Assembly: GCA_009268125.1 (NCBI GenBank)
Contig: WBOU01000015.1
Coordinates: forward strand, 58,209 to 122,208
Source: Chloroflexia bacterium SDU3-3
Lineage (GTDB): Bacteria; Chloroflexota; Chloroflexia; Chloroflexales; Roseiflexaceae
Length of the DNA stretch: 64,000 nt
Direction of reading: 5' to 3'
The position numbers were made by a program, and so were the translations under genes. Positions 62,817 through 64,000 of this stretch are shown piece after piece. The notes beneath the pieces are model-generated. The model saw nothing but the letters and a program-made list of their open reading frames with translations, had not been told where the DNA came from and made no database searches. Positions within the stretch are counted from its first letter, which is position 1. Every line of letters starts with the position of its first letter.

Positions 62817-63572
62817 ATGCCAAGTCACTTTTCTACTATTGGCGTGGCGGTGCGCAGCAATGATGAGTTTGCCGACTATGCGATCCGCACGGTGGAGCAG
62901 GGCCGCACGCTCGATGCGCCAGGCGGATCGTATACGGTCTGGGATATGGGCGAGGGCGTGGAGCTGTGGGCGCAGGTGGATGCCGACAACAGTCTGATTG
63001 GCCTAAACCCGCATTTCCGTGGCCTGGGGCGCATGGAGGTGCGGCTGGATCACACCGTCGCGCGCCCCGGCGATAGCCCGCTGGATGGGGCCTTCTACGG
63101 CTGGGCCGAGCCAAGCGACGATGCGGAGGCGCGGGGTGCCTACCCGCTGGTCTTCGATGTGCCCGACATGCTGGCCTGGGGCGCTCTGGCGCTGCCAGCA
63201 ACCCACGCGGTGCAGATCAGCGCCTTCGCCCACGACATCGCGACCTTTGCCGACGATGAGGCCTACCGCGCATCCCAGGGCAGCGAGGCGCTGATGGCGG
63301 CGGAGTCGTTCATCCCATCGGGGCTGTTCGCGATCGACGGCAAGCCGGGTGCCGCGCCGCAGTCGGAGGCGGTGTTCTCTGGGCATGTGCTGGCCACCCA
63401 GGTGCTGACCAACGCGCAGACGGGCGAGCAATTCGCCTGGGCGCATGTGCAGACCTACGGCGGCACTGTGGATGTGGTGGCCGACCTGGCGCTGCTGGCC
63501 CAGCCTATGGTGGTGGGCGGCCTCGTGCGCGGCTCGTTTTGGCTTTCGGGGCGCGTGGTGCGCTGGGGGTAG
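62817..63572 (+). CDS. Hypothetical soluble protein, 251 residues
   Basis: Not recognised. It is soluble, acidic and beta-rich, with GVAVRSNDEFADYAIRT near the start, ELWAQVDADNSLIGLNPHFR, and a C-terminal part (TGEQFAWAHVQTYGGTVDVV; GGLVRGSFWLSGR) that looks like a separate beta domain. Composition and codon use match the neighbours, so it is probably real. A GAGG lies just before ATG 62817. It begins 54 bp after the exporter gene and could share its transcript. Confidence 0.68.
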   Translation: MPSHFSTIGVAVRSNDEFADYAIRTVEQGRTLDAPGGSYTVWDMGEGVELWAQVDADNSLIGLNPHFRGLGRMEVRLDHTVARPGDSPLDGAFYGWAEPSDDAEARGAYPLVFDVPDMLAWGALALPATHAVQISAFAHDIATFADDEAYRASQGSEALMAAESFIPSGLFAIDGKPGAAPQSEAVFSGHVLATQVLTNAQTGEQFAWAHVQTYGGTVDVVADLALLAQPMVVGGLVRGSFWLSGRVVRWG

Positions 63573-63610
63573 GGCCGTGGCGAGACGCAGCGCGCCCTCC
63601 CCGGCGCTGG

Positions 63611-64000
63611 CTAGCCCACGCTGCGCAGCTGCATCGCCACCTGCTTGCCCGCGCCCGCCGACTGCCGCCCGACCTCGGCGAAGCCCAGCCGCTGGTGGAA
63701 GGCCAGCGAGGCGAGGTTGGGCGGCTCCACATCCACCTCGCAGGCCATCCACGCCAATTCGTGCGTCCTGGCGTAGCCCTCGACTTGCTGGTAGAAGGCC
63801 CGCCCGAGGCCTCCGCCGCGCTGTGCGGGGCTGATCACCACGCGGTCGATGTAGATAAAGCGCTTGAGGCGGCTGGTAAACCACTGGTAGTTCGAGCTGT
63901 CGTAGGCCGCCCCGTCGGCGAAGGCTATGAGGAACCCGACGACCCCCGCCGCGCCCTCGGCGACAAGGTGCAGGCGGGCCATAGCGTGCAGCTGCTGGAG
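63611..64000 (-). CDS. GNAT acetyltransferase, N-terminus beyond the window (partial)
   Basis: At least 130 residues of a COG3818-like GNAT protein, with FTSRLKRFIYIDRVVISPAQ, RGGGLGRAFYQQV (acetyl-CoA loop) and NLASLAFHQRLGFAEVG. The frame stays open to the right edge (LQQLHA before the Met at 63982). That Met lies inside the domain, so the true start is probably outside the window. Confidence 0.82.
   Translation of the reverse strand, partial: LQQLHAMARLHLVAEGAAGVVGFLIAFADGAAYDSSNYQWFTSRLKRFIYIDRVVISPAQRGGGLGRAFYQQVEGYARTHELAWMACEVDVEPPNLASLAFHQRLGFAEVGRQSAGAGKQVAMQLRSVG

Overview
The window is high-GC bacterial chromosome and most resembles a member of the Chloroflexota (class Chloroflexia). 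The main reason is the complete six-gene operon for alternative complex III (actA to actF, 47979-55840). Lipoproteins with long Ala/Pro/Thr linkers, frequent GTG and TTG starts, and intergenic spaces full of dispersed repeats also fit. The phylum is an inference; no rRNA or tRNA gene lies in the window.

Layout, left to right. (1) 1-6785: a 21-bp tandem array and repeats, a putative (alpha/alpha)6 glycosidase, an LD-carboxypeptidase and a CapA-like membrane-anchored protein. (2) 6786-16634: a NitT/TauT-type ABC transporter (two permeases, ATPase, lipoprotein receptor) followed by a luciferase-like/F420-type oxidoreductase, dihydropyrimidinase, class III aminotransferase and M20-type carbamoyl-amino-acid hydrolase. 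Together these look like uptake and reductive degradation of a cyclic ureide (pyrimidine or hydantoin). (3) 16657-25083: a small membrane protein, then a pentose region with a LacI-type regulator with two operators, xylA and xylB, interrupted on the other strand by an aldo-keto reductase and a VanW lipoprotein. (4) 25084-35460: repeat-rich gaps around a TrmB-like methyltransferase with an SLC13/RCK permease, a polysaccharide deacetylase, a GlgX-type debranching enzyme, a 2-oxoadipate dioxygenase (HglS/DUF1338) and a Tat-exported glucosaminidase. (5) 35527-47263: a fused FAD/Fe-S D-lactate-type dehydrogenase, a PNPOx-like protein, a PIG-V-like membrane protein, an HD hydrolase, a seven-blade WD40 protein, a beta-lactamase-fold hydrolase, a channel-like membrane protein and a dioxygenase/esterase pair resembling the Bacillus mhq quinone-detoxification genes. 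(6) 47264-55895: the alternative complex III operon behind a strong promoter and a leader of about 450 nt. (7) 55933-64000: a SufT/MIP18-type protein, phosphatase, exonuclease-fold, HIT, SGNH, small membrane and GNAT proteins, and an SMR guanidinium exporter preceded by what reads as a guanidine-II (mini-ykkC) riboswitch.

Three things stand out. Three unrelated intergenic tandem arrays (1-126, 11897-12169, 42851-43060) all have a unit of exactly 21 bp. The intergenic gaps share several dispersed, palindrome-rich repeat families, the largest about 230 bp long with six near-complete copies and no transposase. Five convergent gene pairs end on the same CTAG, so both stop codons are read from one tetranucleotide. 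No CRISPR array, transposase, integrase, phage gene or known defence system was found.
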